Under the pieces are notes generated by a model that saw nothing but the letters and a program-made list of their open reading frames with translations, made no database searches and was not told the origin of the DNA. The translations under genes were made by a program, and so were the position numbers. Positions 8,207 to 15,085 of a DNA stretch of 18,868 bases are shown here, piece after piece. Each line of letters starts with the position of its first letter. Within the stretch, counting starts at the first letter, position 1. The DNA is from Deltaproteobacteria bacterium. GTDB taxonomy: Bacteria; Desulfobacterota; Desulfarculia; Adiutricales; JAGVGV01. The stretch spans positions 1 to 18,868 of the forward strand of contig JADFXS010000033.1 of the NCBI GenBank assembly GCA_015233515.1. The letters are read 5' to 3'.

Positions 8207-8550
8207 ATCCCTTGGTCATGCTCGATCGTGAGCAAATGAGGACCGATCTGCCGGAATTCCAGGTAGGTGACACGGTCAATGTCCATGTTCGCATTCAAGA
8301 AGGCGATAAGGAAAGAATTCAGGTCTTCAAAGGCGTGGTCATCCGTAAACGTCGAGGCACTACCGACGCCAGTTTTACCGTCCGCAAGGTCTCATACGGC
8401 GTGGGGGTTGAGCGTATTTTTCCGACTCATTCCCCGATGATCGACAAAATCGAAGTAGTAACCATGGGCCAGGTTCGCCGAGCCCGCCTCTTCTATCTGC
8501 GTAACCTGCACGGCAAAGCCGCCAGGATCAAGACCAAAAGAACCAGATAA
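8203..8550 (+). CDS. rplS: 50S ribosomal protein L19
   Basis: The 115-residue product has the L19 signature: [31 protein letters not shown] near residues 19-50, then [14 protein letters not shown] and the basic C-terminus. L19 sits at the 30S-50S interface. The ATG overlaps the preceding TGA stop and has a GGAGG site within the upstream gene. It is the last gene of the ribosomal block before a long gap; here the usual tight link to rnhB is broken by nearly 690 bases. Confidence 0.98.
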   Translation: MNPLVMLDREQMRTDLPEFQVGDTVNVHVRIQEGDKERIQVFKGVVIRKRRGTTDASFTVRKVSYGVGVERIFPTHSPMIDKIEVVTMGQVRRARLFYLRNLHGKAARIKTKRTR

Positions 8551-8705
8551 TCGCTTGTTTAGCCGGTACTTGCGGCTTCACTCCCTGGAACCTTGGTCCA
8601 AAACCATCGATTTCCGGCACCTTAAAGCTCTGAAACGAATCAGGCTAAAAGACTGGAAATCAGATGGTAATTCCGCGATCTATAAACATGCGGGCAAGCG
8701 CCTGA

Positions 8706-8744
8706 CCCGCGGCTTGCCGCGGGCTTGGCCGGTAAAATATTTTT
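8706..8744 (+). terminator. Possible terminator of the rpsP-rplS operon
   Basis: A perfect 8-bp GC-only stem (8706-8713 with 8716-8723) with a two-base TT loop lies 156 bases after the rplS stop. A run of six T comes 16 bases after the stem, which is too far for a classical Rho-independent terminator. The GC core matches the hairpin repeat family but lacks its TTCC and GGAGCTTCA flanks. Confidence 0.3.
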
Positions 8745-8774
8745 TAAAGACTTCCTTTCTTTCATGTCGAAGAT

Positions 8775-8802
8775 TCCTTGCAGCTTGCTGTGAGGAGCTT
8801 CA
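8775..8802 (+). repeat. Interspersed hairpin repeat, copy A
   Basis: TCCTTGCAGC (8775-8784), loop TT, then GCTGTGAGGA (8787-8796) and GCTTCA. All ten stem pairs are possible, two of them G-T. It shares layout and flanks with the copies at 14194, 14781 and 16553. Confidence 0.7.
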
Positions 8803-9029
8803 CTAAAGCTTTTAAATAGGGCAGAGTATCGTTTTTCACATCGGCATGGATCAATACCGCCACGGGGTACGGATATTCCGCTGAATCCCGGTATTATAGT
8901 TCCGCCGCCGAAGGTGTCCTATCCGGAAAATGCTGGCAAGCTCAAACTATCCTCCTGAATCCACCATCAAATCGCGGATAGGGCGCGTAAATCCTTGGCG
9001 AAACGCGAAGTTGGACCGATTTTGGCCCG

Positions 9030-9195
9030 CAGGCGTATTCACCATACGTCGAGGAGCAACCGGGCAGTGCCCGGAGCCATCATCGAGTGAGCATTGGCGC
9101 TGTCCTGAACAGTCACCCGAGTTCGCGCGTGCCTTTGGAGGCGGGATCTTCCCACCGAGCGTTGCAGCCAGGAGTTACGTGCCTCAATGCCCGCA
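9030..9195 (+). ncRNA. ssrS: Probable 6S RNA
   Basis: The segment shows the landmarks of 6S RNA in the right order. CGGGCAGTGCCCGGAGCC (9061-9078) matches the E. coli-type CGGGCCAGTCCCCTGAGCC. GGCGCT (9096-9101) follows. GTTGCAGCCAGG (9161-9172) matches the 3' GTTACAGCC element. The two ends can pair: GAGG (9051-9054) with CCTC (9182-9185), CCGGGC (9060-9065) with GCCAGG (9167-9172) around one mismatch, and possibly GGC-TATT (from 9032) with AATGCC (9186-9191). The length of roughly 150-165 is near the usual 180. 6S RNA binds sigma-70 RNA polymerase by mimicking an open promoter. Ends are approximate. The promoter is not clear (TTGGAC at 9011-9016 and a weak -10 near 9036). Recognition is by eye and needs a covariance-model search. 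Confidence 0.55.
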
Positions 9196-9237
9196 AGTGG
9201 CGAATTAGGTATCCTTCGGTCGTCCGGTAGTCTAACC

Positions 9238-9918
9238 ATGGTTGTCTTCCCTCCTTTACCACTTTTTCCCCAAACAGACCCTCCAGCCGATCTTCTGGCT
9301 TTGGAGACAGCTTTATATTCTTCGGGATACCAGGCTGTCGCCGGCGTGGATGAAGCCGGCCGGGGGCCGTTGGCCGGACCGGTCGTCGCCGCCGCGGTTA
9401 TCCTTGATCGAAGCCTTGAATATCCGGGCGTAAATGATTCGAAGAAAATCACTCCGAACTTACGTAACCGATTATTTGACCTGATACAAACCCGGGCTAT
9501 AAGTGTGGGGGTGGGCTTGGTCGAATCAGCGGACATAGATCGGATCAACATCCTGACCGCCTCATTGCAGGCCATGGTCCAGGCGGTGCAGAACTTATCC
9601 GTCCCACCGGACTATTTGCTGATCGACGGACCTTATCCGACGCCCTGCCATATTCCTCAAAAACCGGTTACCCATGGCGACAGCCTAAGTCTTTCCATCG
9701 GCGCGGCTTCCATTATCGCCAAGGTCACCCGGGACCGCTTAATGATGGAATACGATCGCCTATTCCCGAATTACGGATTCGCGAAACATAAAGGTTACCC
9801 TACCAAGGCTCATATTGAAGCCTTAAACCGTTTTGGTCCCTGTCCCATTCACCGCCGGACCTATCGGCCGGTAGCGGAGTGCGGTCAGCCAAGATTTCAG
9901 AGTGGAACGACCATATGA
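9238..9918 (+). CDS. rnhB: Ribonuclease HII
   Basis: RNase HII removes RNA primers and misincorporated ribonucleotides from DNA. Taking ATG 9238, the 226-residue protein has GVDEAGRGPLAGPV (36-49, catalytic Asp38 and Glu39), DSKK (67-70), Asp130 in LLIDG and Asp148 in HGD, followed by SIIAKVTRD. These are the four acidic residues of the metal site. The usual KGD is HGD here. The frame is open for 17 codons further up, but those overlap the end of the 6S-like RNA, and ATG 9238 gives a normal N-terminus. No Shine-Dalgarno sequence precedes it. yraN overlaps its stop by four bases. Confidence 0.97.
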   Translation: MVVFPPLPLFPQTDPPADLLALETALYSSGYQAVAGVDEAGRGPLAGPVVAAAVILDRSLEYPGVNDSKKITPNLRNRLFDLIQTRAISVGVGLVESADIDRINILTASLQAMVQAVQNLSVPPDYLLIDGPYPTPCHIPQKPVTHGDSLSLSIGAASIIAKVTRDRLMMEYDRLFPNYGFAKHKGYPTKAHIEALNRFGPCPIHRRTYRPVAECGQPRFQSGTTI

Positions 9919-10319
9919 TCTCCGGCAAGAAATTCGATGAGGGGAAACCTAAAGCCAAACATCTGGAAATCGGCCGCCGTGGAGAAGACCTAGCGCTTAG
10001 CTTTCTGAAAACCAAAGGTTATAAACCGCTGATCCGGAATTTTCGGACCAGATTCGGAGAAATCGATCTTATCGTCCAAGATGGTCAAACAATCGTCTTT
10101 GTGGAAGTCAAAAGTCGGAGCTCATCAGCTTTCGGATCAGCTGGAGAGGCGGTCAATCATGAAAAAATCCGCCGTCTTTCCCGAGCGGCGGCGGCTTACC
10201 TGACAGAAAAAGAATGGCCTGAGCGGCCGGCCCGCTTTGATATTGTGGAAGTGGATTTCAGCGATTCAAAACCTTGTTTAACACACTGGCCGGATGCCTT
10301 GGAACTGGAAATCGGCTGA
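9915..10319 (+). CDS. yraN: YraN / UPF0102 family endonuclease-like protein
   Basis: A 134-residue protein with the family core GRRGEDLALSFLKTKGY near the N-terminus and GEIDLIVQDGQTIVFVEVKSR, which has the E-D-ExK pattern of the restriction-endonuclease-like (Holliday resolvase) fold. The biochemical role is not established. ATG 9915 is chosen because it overlaps the rnhB stop as ATGA and puts the conserved core at the usual distance; an earlier in-frame start at 9879 would extend deeper into rnhB. The rnhB-yraN pair is a conserved neighbourhood. Confidence 0.93.
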   Translation: MISGKKFDEGKPKAKHLEIGRRGEDLALSFLKTKGYKPLIRNFRTRFGEIDLIVQDGQTIVFVEVKSRSSSAFGSAGEAVNHEKIRRLSRAAAAYLTEKEWPERPARFDIVEVDFSDSKPCLTHWPDALELEIG

Positions 10320-10394
10320 AAAGAGTTTCCTGCCGGTCATAGCCCGGCGCGGTTAGAATTCCCAACTAAACAAATCAATCCAGGAAATTGTTGT

Positions 10395-11234
10395 ATGCCC
10401 GGAACACTGTTTATTGTGGCTACTCCTTTAGGTAATTTGGAGGACATCACCTTCCGGGCGGTACGGATCTTAACCAGCGTCGGCTTAATCGCGGCGGAAG
10501 ACACTCGGCGCACCCGGAACCTTTTGACTCATTTCGGACTTAAAACCCGGCTCATTTCATATCGTGAACAGAATCACCATCGGATCATGCCGCGGATACT
10601 GTCTGCTTTGCATGACAACGAAGACGTGGCTTTGGTTTCCGATGCCGGAACGCCTGGAGTTTCCGACCCCGGGATTTTACTGGTGCAGGAGTCCGTGGCC
10701 GCGGGAATTAAAATCGTTCCTGTTCCCGGACCCTCGGCTGTGGCTACATCGTTGAGCGTCGCCGGTTTACCGGCGGATCGGTATTTTTTCGGCGGATTTT
10801 TACCGGTTAAAACCATAGCCCGCCGAAAAACTCTGGATGGCATGAAAAATCTGCCTTGGACTTTGGTGTTCTTTGAAGCTCCCCACCGCCTGGCCGAGAC
10901 GCTGGTTGATCTGAAAAGCGTTTTAGGTGACCGCCCGGCGGTGGTTTGCCGGGAACTTACCAAGATCAATGAAGAACTATGCCGTGGTCGATTGGATCAA
11001 CTGGCTGAGTATTGGTCGAATTCCTTGGATCAGGTCAAAGGTGAAATCACTATAGTTGTCGCCGGGGCTGATCCAAGTGAAAAAGCCCTTTTAGCCCCCG
11101 ATGAAGTCAGAGACTTGGTTCGGGGAGACCAAAGACCGATCAGGGCGATAGTCGCCGACCTCCAGGGACGAACCAGCCTGACTCGCAGTGAACTTTACCG
11201 GCTTATTGTGGAAATAACCAGGCCGGATAATTGA
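10395..11234 (+). CDS. rsmI: 16S rRNA (cytidine1402-2'-O)-methyltransferase
   Basis: RsmI makes the 2'-O-methyl part of m4Cm1402 in the ribosomal P site. The 279-residue product begins GTLFIVATPLGNLEDIT, then AAEDTRRT, LVSDAGTPGVSDPG and VPGPSAV, all signatures of the tetrapyrrole-methylase-type AdoMet fold in this subfamily, and has FFEAPHR and CRELTK further on. Length and motifs are complete. A modest GGAA site precedes the ATG. It follows yraN after 75 bases and ends before a strong promoter for the PTS genes. Confidence 0.97.
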   Translation: MPGTLFIVATPLGNLEDITFRAVRILTSVGLIAAEDTRRTRNLLTHFGLKTRLISYREQNHHRIMPRILSALHDNEDVALVSDAGTPGVSDPGILLVQESVAAGIKIVPVPGPSAVATSLSVAGLPADRYFFGGFLPVKTIARRKTLDGMKNLPWTLVFFEAPHRLAETLVDLKSVLGDRPAVVCRELTKINEELCRGRLDQLAEYWSNSLDQVKGEITIVVAGADPSEKALLAPDEVRDLVRGDQRPIRAIVADLQGRTSLTRSELYRLIVEITRPDN

Positions 11235-11270
11235 TCCGGGCCGCGAGCGCCTGTCTCGCAGGTTGCCGCG

Positions 11271-11299
11271 TTGACAAAAGGAACCGGCTGGTTTAGTAT
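11271..11299 (+). promoter_or_regulatory. Strong sigma-70-type promoter at the very start of the PTS IID gene
   Basis: A perfect TTGACA (11271-11276) and TAGTAT (11294-11299) are separated by exactly 17 bases. A start site about seven bases past the -10 box falls at 11305-11307, on the tandem ATG codons at 11303 and 11306. An in-frame TAG at 11294-11296 rules out an earlier start codon. The mRNA would therefore have almost no leader. Confidence 0.7.
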
Positions 11300-11302
11300 A
11301 CT

Positions 11303-12070
11303 ATGATGAAGGAATACCTTGATAATTTCACTCTGGGACGAGTTCTTTGGCGTTCATTTTTTTTCCAGGCCGCATGGAATAACCAAGGCATGCAAAACCT
11401 TGGTTTGGCTTCGGCCATCCTGCCGGCGTTGGAAAAAATTCACGGGCCCGGGACGGAGAAAACCAGGGAAACGTTGATCAGGTATTTGGAACCGTTCAAT
11501 ACTCAACCATATATGGCCGGCCCCATCCTCGGTTATCTGATCTTTGCCGAATCCTCCGGTCAGGTGAACGTTTTTGGGATACCGAGGTTTTCGCAGTTCC
11601 TGTCATCGGTGGCTTCGGCTTTCGCCGCCATTGGTGATTCCTTTTTCTGGAACGCCATGTTGCCTCTGGCCGCGGTCGTGGCGATGTTTTGGGCCTTGTC
11701 GGGTCATACCGCGGGCGCCTTGATTTTTCTGATATTGTATAATATACCCCATTTAGCCATGCGAGTTATGGGATTTTGGATAGGATGCCATAAAGGATTA
11801 ATGGTAACCTCTGCCTTACAGCACCTGGAACTGCCCAGGTTTACTTTGCTGATTAGATTGTTCTGTTCAGCGGTTTTGGGCGCCTTGGCTATTTGGGCGC
11901 AGATGGCTTACCTGTCCTGGATCGATCCCTTGACCGGTCTGGTCGTCGGTGTCATCATCGGGCCGAGTCTGTTGTTGGCCGCTTGGGGATTGAAAAAATC
12001 CCTGCCCGTGGAAACCTTGATTTATGGTCTTCTAATCGGCCTTTTGGCATTTACTCACCTTTTGGATTGA
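11303..12070 (+). CDS. PTS mannose/fructose/sorbose-family IID component
   Basis: The 255-residue protein opens with the IID signature VLWRSFFFQAAWNNQGMQNLG (about 14-34), and has a polar N-terminal half and about five hydrophobic segments in the C-terminal half (near 117-133, 136-155, 183-203, 208-230, 237-253). IID normally forms the membrane complex with IIC for sugar uptake by phosphotransfer. Here no IIA, IIB or IIC lies in the window; upstream is rsmI and downstream ptsH. Related deltaproteobacteria often encode the IIA-IIB-IIC-IID set before HPr and Enzyme I, so this may be a reduced set or the partners may be elsewhere. The start is ATG 11303 or 11306, with no Shine-Dalgarno sequence and a promoter directly upstream. 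Confidence 0.88.
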   Translation: MMKEYLDNFTLGRVLWRSFFFQAAWNNQGMQNLGLASAILPALEKIHGPGTEKTRETLIRYLEPFNTQPYMAGPILGYLIFAESSGQVNVFGIPRFSQFLSSVASAFAAIGDSFFWNAMLPLAAVVAMFWALSGHTAGALIFLILYNIPHLAMRVMGFWIGCHKGLMVTSALQHLELPRFTLLIRLFCSAVLGALAIWAQMAYLSWIDPLTGLVVGVIIGPSLLLAAWGLKKSLPVETLIYGLLIGLLAFTHLLD

Positions 12071-12082
12071 TGTTGGCGGATA

Positions 12083-12388
12083 ATGACGCTACACTTACGC
12101 GCAATCGACAACTCGGCGGCGGAATACGAAATGGAATTAACCATTACCAATCGTTTGGGCCTTCACGCCCGGACATCGGCCCAACTGGCCAAATTAACCC
12201 AGACCTACCAATCTGATATTTTGGTGGAAAAGAACGGTCAAACCGCGGATGCCAAGAATGTTTTATCGCTTTTGATGTTGGAATGCCCGGTCGGCACTAA
12301 GATTTTGGTCAAGGCCAAGGGCGCGGATGCTGATCTGGCTTTGGCCGCCGTGGCGCAACTAGTCAATGACAAATTCGGGGAAGAATGA
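12083..12388 (+). CDS. ptsH: Phosphocarrier protein HPr
   Basis: HPr carries a phosphoryl group from Enzyme I to PTS IIA proteins. The active-site histidine is His28 in RLGLHARTSAQLA (His15 in standard numbering). The residue 31 positions on, where Ser46 is expected, is Asn59 (ADAKNVLSLLML instead of the usual K-S-I/L), so phosphorylation by HPr kinase at that site is not possible. The protein is 101 residues from ATG 12083; an internal ATG at 12131 would give 85, the usual length, and has a GGCGGA sequence nearby, so the true start is uncertain. It lies 12 bases after the IID gene and overlaps ptsI by four bases. Confidence 0.93.
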   Translation: MTLHLRAIDNSAAEYEMELTITNRLGLHARTSAQLAKLTQTYQSDILVEKNGQTADAKNVLSLLMLECPVGTKILVKAKGADADLALAAVAQLVNDKFGEE

Positions 12389-14175
12389 AACCATTACCGA
12401 CTTTTATAAATAAAAAAAATGTTTTGACCGGTGTGGCCGCGTCGCCGGGTATTGCCATCGGCAAGGTTTACCTGATGGACCGGAGCAAAGTAGAGTTTGT
12501 CTACCAGACTTTGATCAGCGAGCTGTTGATTCAAGAAGAGGTCGATCGTTTCAAGACCGCGGTGGCGCAAGCTAAAGATCAGCTTGAGCAAATCAAGAAC
12601 AACATCCCTGAAGATTTGGTCGGACATGCCTTCATCCTTGACGCTCATATATTACTTTTAAAAGATAAACTGATTTTTGACGCAGTCATCGATCTGATTA
12701 CCGAAGAGCGCATCAACGCCGAGTGGGCGGTCAGTAAAGTCGTTGATCGCCTGCGGGAAACATTCGGCCGGATAAAAGACGACTACATCCGCAGCCGGAT
12801 AAAAGATATTGACGATGTGACCGACCGCATTCTCCGTAACTTGGTCGGTAGCGAAATCGATCGCTTTGGGGAGATCAAGGAACGAGTCATTATCGTGGCC
12901 CACGACCTCTCCCCGGCCGATACCACCCAAATGCGTCTTGACAGGGTGATGGGCTTTGTCACCGAGAAAGGCAGCCGGACCGCCCATACTTCCATCATTG
13001 CCCAGTCCCTGGAAATCCCGGCGGTTGTCGGTCTGGAGGATTGCACAAACCGTCTTAAAACCGGCAATGTAATCATCATGGATGGGACGATGGGGCATGT
13101 CATCATCCATCCCGACGATAAAGCTCTGGAGTATTATCAGGGACGACAGCGGAGTTACCAGAGTTACCAAGCCGAGATCGTCCGGTGTTCTCATTTGCCG
13201 GCCGAAACCTTGGACAACCGCCGTGTGGCCGTCAAGGGAAACCTCGAGTTGCTCGAAGAGGTCGCCGCGGTTGTGGACCATGGTGGTGAAGGGGTGGGGT
13301 TATACCGGACCGAGTTTCTGTATCTGACCAAACGACGGTTGCCTACCGAAGAAGAGCTTTTTGAGAATTATCGAGAAGTTGCTCAAATCATGGCCCCCAG
13401 GCCGGTGACCATACGCACTTTGGATCTGGGAGGCGACAAATTCGCATCGACCATGGACCTGGGGGGAAGCATCAATCCGGCCTTGGGCTTGCGGGCTATC
13501 CGGCTTTGCCTTAAGGAGCTGGACTTGTTCCGAACGCAACTTCGGGCCATTCTTCGGGCATCGGCTTTTGGTAACATCAAGATTATGTTTCCCATGATCT
13601 CCGGACTGCAGGAACTGCGAGCCGCCAAGGCGGTGATAGAGGAAGTCCGCCTTACCTTGGACCGCGATGGGTTACCTTACGATCCCAAACTCCAGATCGG
13701 TATCATGATCGAGGTTCCTTCCGCGGTGATCATCGCCGATATCCTGGCCCAGGAGAGTGATTTTTTTTCCTTGGGTACTAATGATTTGATTCAGTACTCC
13801 CTGGCCATCGATCGGGTCAATGAACGCGTGGCCCATATGTATGAACCACTTCATCCGGGTGTGCTACGGATGATAACTTCAGTGGTGCAAGCCGGCCATT
13901 CCGCCGGCATAACGGTGAGCGTCTGCGGCGAAATGGCCGGCGACCCCGTTACCGCGCCGATTTTAGTAGGTATGGGCATTGATGAACTATCCATGACCAG
14001 CGCGGCCATTCCCAGAATCAAACGACTGATTCGCATGACCACCATGGCGGAATGCCGGCAGTTTTTGGACACAGTCATCAATTGCCACACGACCGATGAA
14101 GTCCAGAATTATGTGGAACTGACCATTATTCCCAGGTTCAGGGAAATAATCGATTCCGGGACCACTATCAACTAA
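12385..14175 (+). CDS. ptsI: PTS Enzyme I (phosphoenolpyruvate-protein phosphotransferase)
   Basis: Enzyme I transfers phosphate from phosphoenolpyruvate to HPr. The 596-residue protein starts the conserved region with GVAASPGIAIGKV (about 16-28). It has the phospho-histidine His201 in GSRTAHTSIIAQSLEIPAVVG, and the PEP-binding C-terminal barrel with GVGLYRTEFLY, LDLGGDK, GLRAIR, MFPMI, GIMIEVPSA, FFSLGTNDLIQY and VCGEMAG with the catalytic Cys. All family motifs are intact and length is normal. Its ATG overlaps the ptsH stop, so HPr and Enzyme I are coupled. It has no extra GAF or IIA domain, so it is the classical rather than the nitrogen-PTS form. Confidence 0.98.
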   Translation: MKPLPTFINKKNVLTGVAASPGIAIGKVYLMDRSKVEFVYQTLISELLIQEEVDRFKTAVAQAKDQLEQIKNNIPEDLVGHAFILDAHILLLKDKLIFDAVIDLITEERINAEWAVSKVVDRLRETFGRIKDDYIRSRIKDIDDVTDRILRNLVGSEIDRFGEIKERVIIVAHDLSPADTTQMRLDRVMGFVTEKGSRTAHTSIIAQSLEIPAVVGLEDCTNRLKTGNVIIMDGTMGHVIIHPDDKALEYYQGRQRSYQSYQAEIVRCSHLPAETLDNRRVAVKGNLELLEEVAAVVDHGGEGVGLYRTEFLYLTKRRLPTEEELFENYREVAQIMAPRPVTIRTLDLGGDKFASTMDLGGSINPALGLRAIRLCLKELDLFRTQLRAILRASAFGNIKIMFPMISGLQELRAAKAVIEEVRLTLDRDGLPYDPKLQIGIMIEVPSAVIIADILAQESDFFSLGTNDLIQYSLAIDRVNERVAHMYEPLHPGVLRMITSVVQAGHSAGITVSVCGEMAGDPVTAPILVGMGIDELSMTSAAIPRIKRLIRMTTMAECRQFLDTVINCHTTDEVQNYVELTIIPRFREIIDSGTTIN

Positions 14176-14193
14176 TATCGCCGGCGGGCGCAT

Positions 14194-14220
14194 TCCCGGT
14201 CACGGACCATGGGAGCTTCA
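14194..14220 (+). repeat. Interspersed hairpin repeat, degenerate copy D
   Basis: TCCCGGT (14194-14200) pairs with ACC-AT-GGGA (14206-14214, AT bulged), followed by GCTTCA, the same 3' flank as the better copies. It starts 18 bases after the ptsI stop. Stem sequence has drifted but pairing is kept. Confidence 0.5.
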
Positions 14221-14273
14221 ACTTTAACTGATTTGGCCTTGACGTAATCAACCACGTAGTAACGGTATCAATC

Positions 14274-14747
14274 ATGCCTCAAAAAAAAGACAGCGGCTTT
14301 AAAGTCGTTTGTCGCAATAAAAAAGCCTCCCTGGATTATCAGCTCGAAGACCGGTATGAAGCCGGTTTGGTGTTAACCGGAACCGAGGTCAAAAGTTTAC
14401 GCGATGGCAGGGCCAATCTTACCGACGCTTACGCTCGAATAATAGATGGCGAGGCTTGGCTGATCAATGCTCACATCAGCCCGTACTCCTTCGCGCATTT
14501 CGACAATCACGATCCGGAACGGCGTCGTAAGTTGTTATTGCATAGAAAAGAAATCAAGAAGCTTTATGGGCGGACCCAGGAACGCGGCCAATCCCTGATT
14601 CCCCTGGCCATTTATTTCAAGGAAGGGCGGGCTAAAGTGGAACTAGCCCTGGCGCGCGGCAAAAAGGCTTACGATAAGCGCCATACCTTGAAGCAAAAAG
14701 AAGCGGACCGGGAGATGGCCCGGGCCTTGCGCCGGGATAAATCATAA
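14274..14747 (+). CDS. smpB: SsrA-binding protein SmpB
   Basis: SmpB binds tmRNA and brings it to stalled ribosomes for trans-translation. The 157-residue protein has the oligonucleotide-binding fold motifs [37 protein letters not shown] and [12 protein letters not shown], and the basic C-terminal tail [21 protein letters not shown] that occupies the mRNA channel. Length is normal. No Shine-Dalgarno sequence precedes the ATG; a TTGACG box at 14239-14244 is present but without a well-spaced -10 box. The ssrA gene was looked for nearby and not found in the window. Confidence 0.97.
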   Translation: MPQKKDSGFKVVCRNKKASLDYQLEDRYEAGLVLTGTEVKSLRDGRANLTDAYARIIDGEAWLINAHISPYSFAHFDNHDPERRRKLLLHRKEIKKLYGRTQERGQSLIPLAIYFKEGRAKVELALARGKKAYDKRHTLKQKEADREMARALRRDKS

Positions 14748-14780
14748 GGTTATAAGCGGAAAATACCAGCGGGAACGCAT

Positions 14781-14808
14781 TCCTCGCGGCTTGCCGCGGG
14801 GAGCTTCA
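14781..14808 (+). repeat. Interspersed hairpin repeat, copy B
   Basis: TCCTCGCGGC (14781-14790), loop TT, GCCGCGGGGA (14793-14802), then GCTTCA. Ten stem pairs with one G-T. It begins 33 bases past the smpB stop. This is the most regular copy of the family in the window. Confidence 0.75.
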
Positions 14809-14901
14809 ACGCCGGGCGCTATCTTCAGACCTCAGTTTCACGCGAACCCTTTATTGATATTTATAATAGTTCTCGAAAATTTCTTCGTTTTGAAGCACCG
14901 T

Positions 14902-14991
14902 TGTCATTTCGACGGAGCGGCCATAGGCCGCGACGAGAAATCTCTAATACCTGCAAATTTAATGAGATTTCTCCCTTCGGTCGAAATGACA
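14902..14991. repeat. Palindromic interspersed element with TGTCATTTCGAC ends
   Basis: Perfect 12-base inverted ends, TGTCATTTCGAC (14902-14913) and GTCGAAATGACA (14980-14991), enclose a second perfect pair, GAGAAATCTC (14935-14944) and GAGATTTCTC (14964-14973). The left arm also has its own GCGGCC-ATA-GGCCGC hairpin (14918-14932), while the right arm has CCTTCG. I recognise this element type, with both arm variants, as a common intergenic repeat across several unrelated bacterial phyla. It encodes nothing and resembles a MITE or a palindromic repeat. The rest of the 14748-15085 gap shows no gene. Confidence 0.8.
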
Positions 14992-15085
14992 GACATTGTG
15001 GCTGATGGAAAAAAGCGGAGGAAAGGAAATTAGACCACACTATTCCGAAAAAACTTTCGAGAATCGCTATATATGCGGCGAGCCT

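Larger units (their letters stand above)
8551..9029. other. Long non-coding stretch with several hairpins between rplS and the 6S-like RNA
   Basis: An 83-codon open frame at 8555-8806 has no family features and runs through hairpins, so it is not called a gene. Visible structure: CCCGCGGC/GCCGCGGG with a TT loop at 8706-8723; a copy of the interspersed hairpin repeat at 8775-8802; and a nested hairpin at 8853-8895, with outer arms AATACCG and CGGTATT and inner CGGA-TAT-TCCG. The 8706-8723 stem could end the rplS transcript, though the T tract (8739-8744) is displaced. Confidence 0.45.

Noticed and set aside
8555..8806. 83-codon open frame after rplS
   Set aside because: No family features, no ribosome binding site, and it runs through a GC hairpin and a repeat copy.
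8761..8900. Minus-strand frame reading PYPVAVLIHADVKND through repeat copy A
   Set aside because: It looked like a gene remnant, but is under 50 codons, closed by a stop just upstream, and partly encoded by the hairpin repeat itself.
9039..9575. 178-codon minus-strand open frame
   Set aside because: It is antisense to rnhB and to the 6S-like RNA, and its composition follows the opposite-strand codons of rnhB.
12658..13281. 207-codon minus-strand open frame inside ptsI
   Set aside because: Shadow of a strongly conserved Enzyme I coding frame.
14239..14271. TTGACG with TATCAA as an smpB promoter
   Set aside because: Spacing is 21 bases, too long for a normal sigma-70 promoter.
14791..15033. 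80-codon open frame in the gap after smpB
   Set aside because: Most of it is the TGTCATTTCGAC palindromic element; no protein features.
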